Origin: Pectobacterium sp013449375
GTDB lineage: Bacteria > Pseudomonadota > Gammaproteobacteria > Enterobacterales > Enterobacteriaceae
Length of the DNA: 64,000 nt
Direction: 5' to 3' (one strand)
NCBI RefSeq assembly: GCF_048593165.1
Contig: NZ_CP184271.1
In this document: piece after piece, positions 63,853 through 64,000 of the stretch
How the letters are laid out: each line of letters starts with the position of its first letter
Numbering within the stretch: position 1 is the stretch's first letter
Notes under the pieces: model-generated
The model's database searches: none
Told to the model about the DNA's origin: nothing
What the model saw: only the letters and a program-made list of their open reading frames with translations
Made by a program: the position numbers and the translations under genes

Positions 63853-64000
63853 TTACTGGATCATCATATTGTGGTGTGCGCTCATCATTATCCAGATGGA
63901 GCCCACGACGACAATGGCGATAATCAGGACGGCAAACACAAGAGCCACCACGTTCCAGCGCTCTTCTGAGGACGTATTCAGGTGCAGGAAGTACACCAGA
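63853..64000 (-). CDS. cyoD: cytochrome bo3 oxidase subunit IV, C-terminal part
   Basis: The last 48 residues of CyoD are here; the gene continues past the right edge. The fragment reads LVYFLHLNTSSEERWNVVAL followed by the membrane helix VFAVLIIAIVVVGSIWIMM, and ends in NMMIQ, like E. coli CyoD. It supports assembly of the ubiquinol oxidase and sits just before cyoE. Confidence 0.93.
   Translation of the reverse strand, partial: LVYFLHLNTSSEERWNVVALVFAVLIIAIVVVGSIWIMMSAHHNMMIQ

Overview
The window looks like chromosomal DNA of a soft-rot enterobacterium of the Pectobacterium type. Two things support this. Gene order from about 21.6 kb to the right end follows the Escherichia coli yai/yaj region closely: aroL, ppnP, rdgC, mak, sbcC, sbcD, phoB, phoR, brnQ, proY, acpH, queA, tgt, yajC, secD, secF, yajI, nrdR, ribD, ribH, nusB, thiL, pgpA, dxs, ispA, xseB, thiI, yajL, panE, yajQ, yajR, cyoE, cyoD. 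The left part carries pectin-degradation genes typical of plant-maceration bacteria: a PL3 pectate lyase divergent from a GH28 polygalacturonase, next to mannonate dehydratase and its GntR-type regulator. No tRNA, rRNA, CRISPR array, intact insertion sequence or prophage is visible.

Layout. 0-5.5 kb: the 5' part of a DUF711-like gene (cut by the window edge), a glutathione S-transferase, a CSS-motif EAL phosphodiesterase, the zinc-ribbon protein YjdM and the lytic transglycosylase MltB. 5.5-6.2 kb: a gene-free, repeat-rich interval. 6.2-7.8 kb: a TauE/SafE permease gene broken by one in-frame amber codon, with a convergent LysR regulator. 7.9-10.8 kb: a complete siaABCD-type partner-switch operon (phosphatase, kinase, phosphoprotein, diguanylate cyclase) in which the phosphatase has a soluble CBS-like input region. 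10.9-12.1 kb: a lipoprotein alpha/beta hydrolase. 12.3-17.5 kb: the hexuronate/pectin block. 17.5-21.1 kb: the decayed remnant of an Ig-like repeat adhesin, a YojI-type peptide exporter and periplasmic L-asparaginase. 21.1-27.3 kb: the conserved backbone starts, with a chemoreceptor inserted between ppnP and rdgC. 27.3-41.6 kb: SbcCD nuclease, the PhoBR system extended by an orphan PstS-like binding protein, a MetE-C-like methyltransferase preceded by tandem Met boxes, two amino-acid permeases and a YbdG-type channel. 41.8-64 kb: a peroxiredoxin and then the queuosine, Sec, riboflavin, thiamine, isoprenoid and pantothenate genes, ending in the cyo operon.

How genes work together. Pel3 and PehA cut extracellular pectin; UxuA handles the mannonate arm of hexuronate catabolism, and its regulator and candidate operators sit beside it. 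Cyclic di-GMP is served by an EAL phosphodiesterase, the SiaD cyclase and the c-di-GMP-binding protein YajQ. Dxs and IspA make prenyl diphosphates, and CyoE farnesylates heme with such a precursor. ThiL, ThiI and Dxs converge on thiamine, RibD and RibH on riboflavin.

Non-coding highlights: a 157-bp dispersed repeat found just downstream of both mltB and yajL in the same orientation relative to these genes; a long and a short copy of a MITE-like element with an ERIC-like core in the long copy; several strong hairpins; and candidate Pho, Met, KdgR and UxuR sites.
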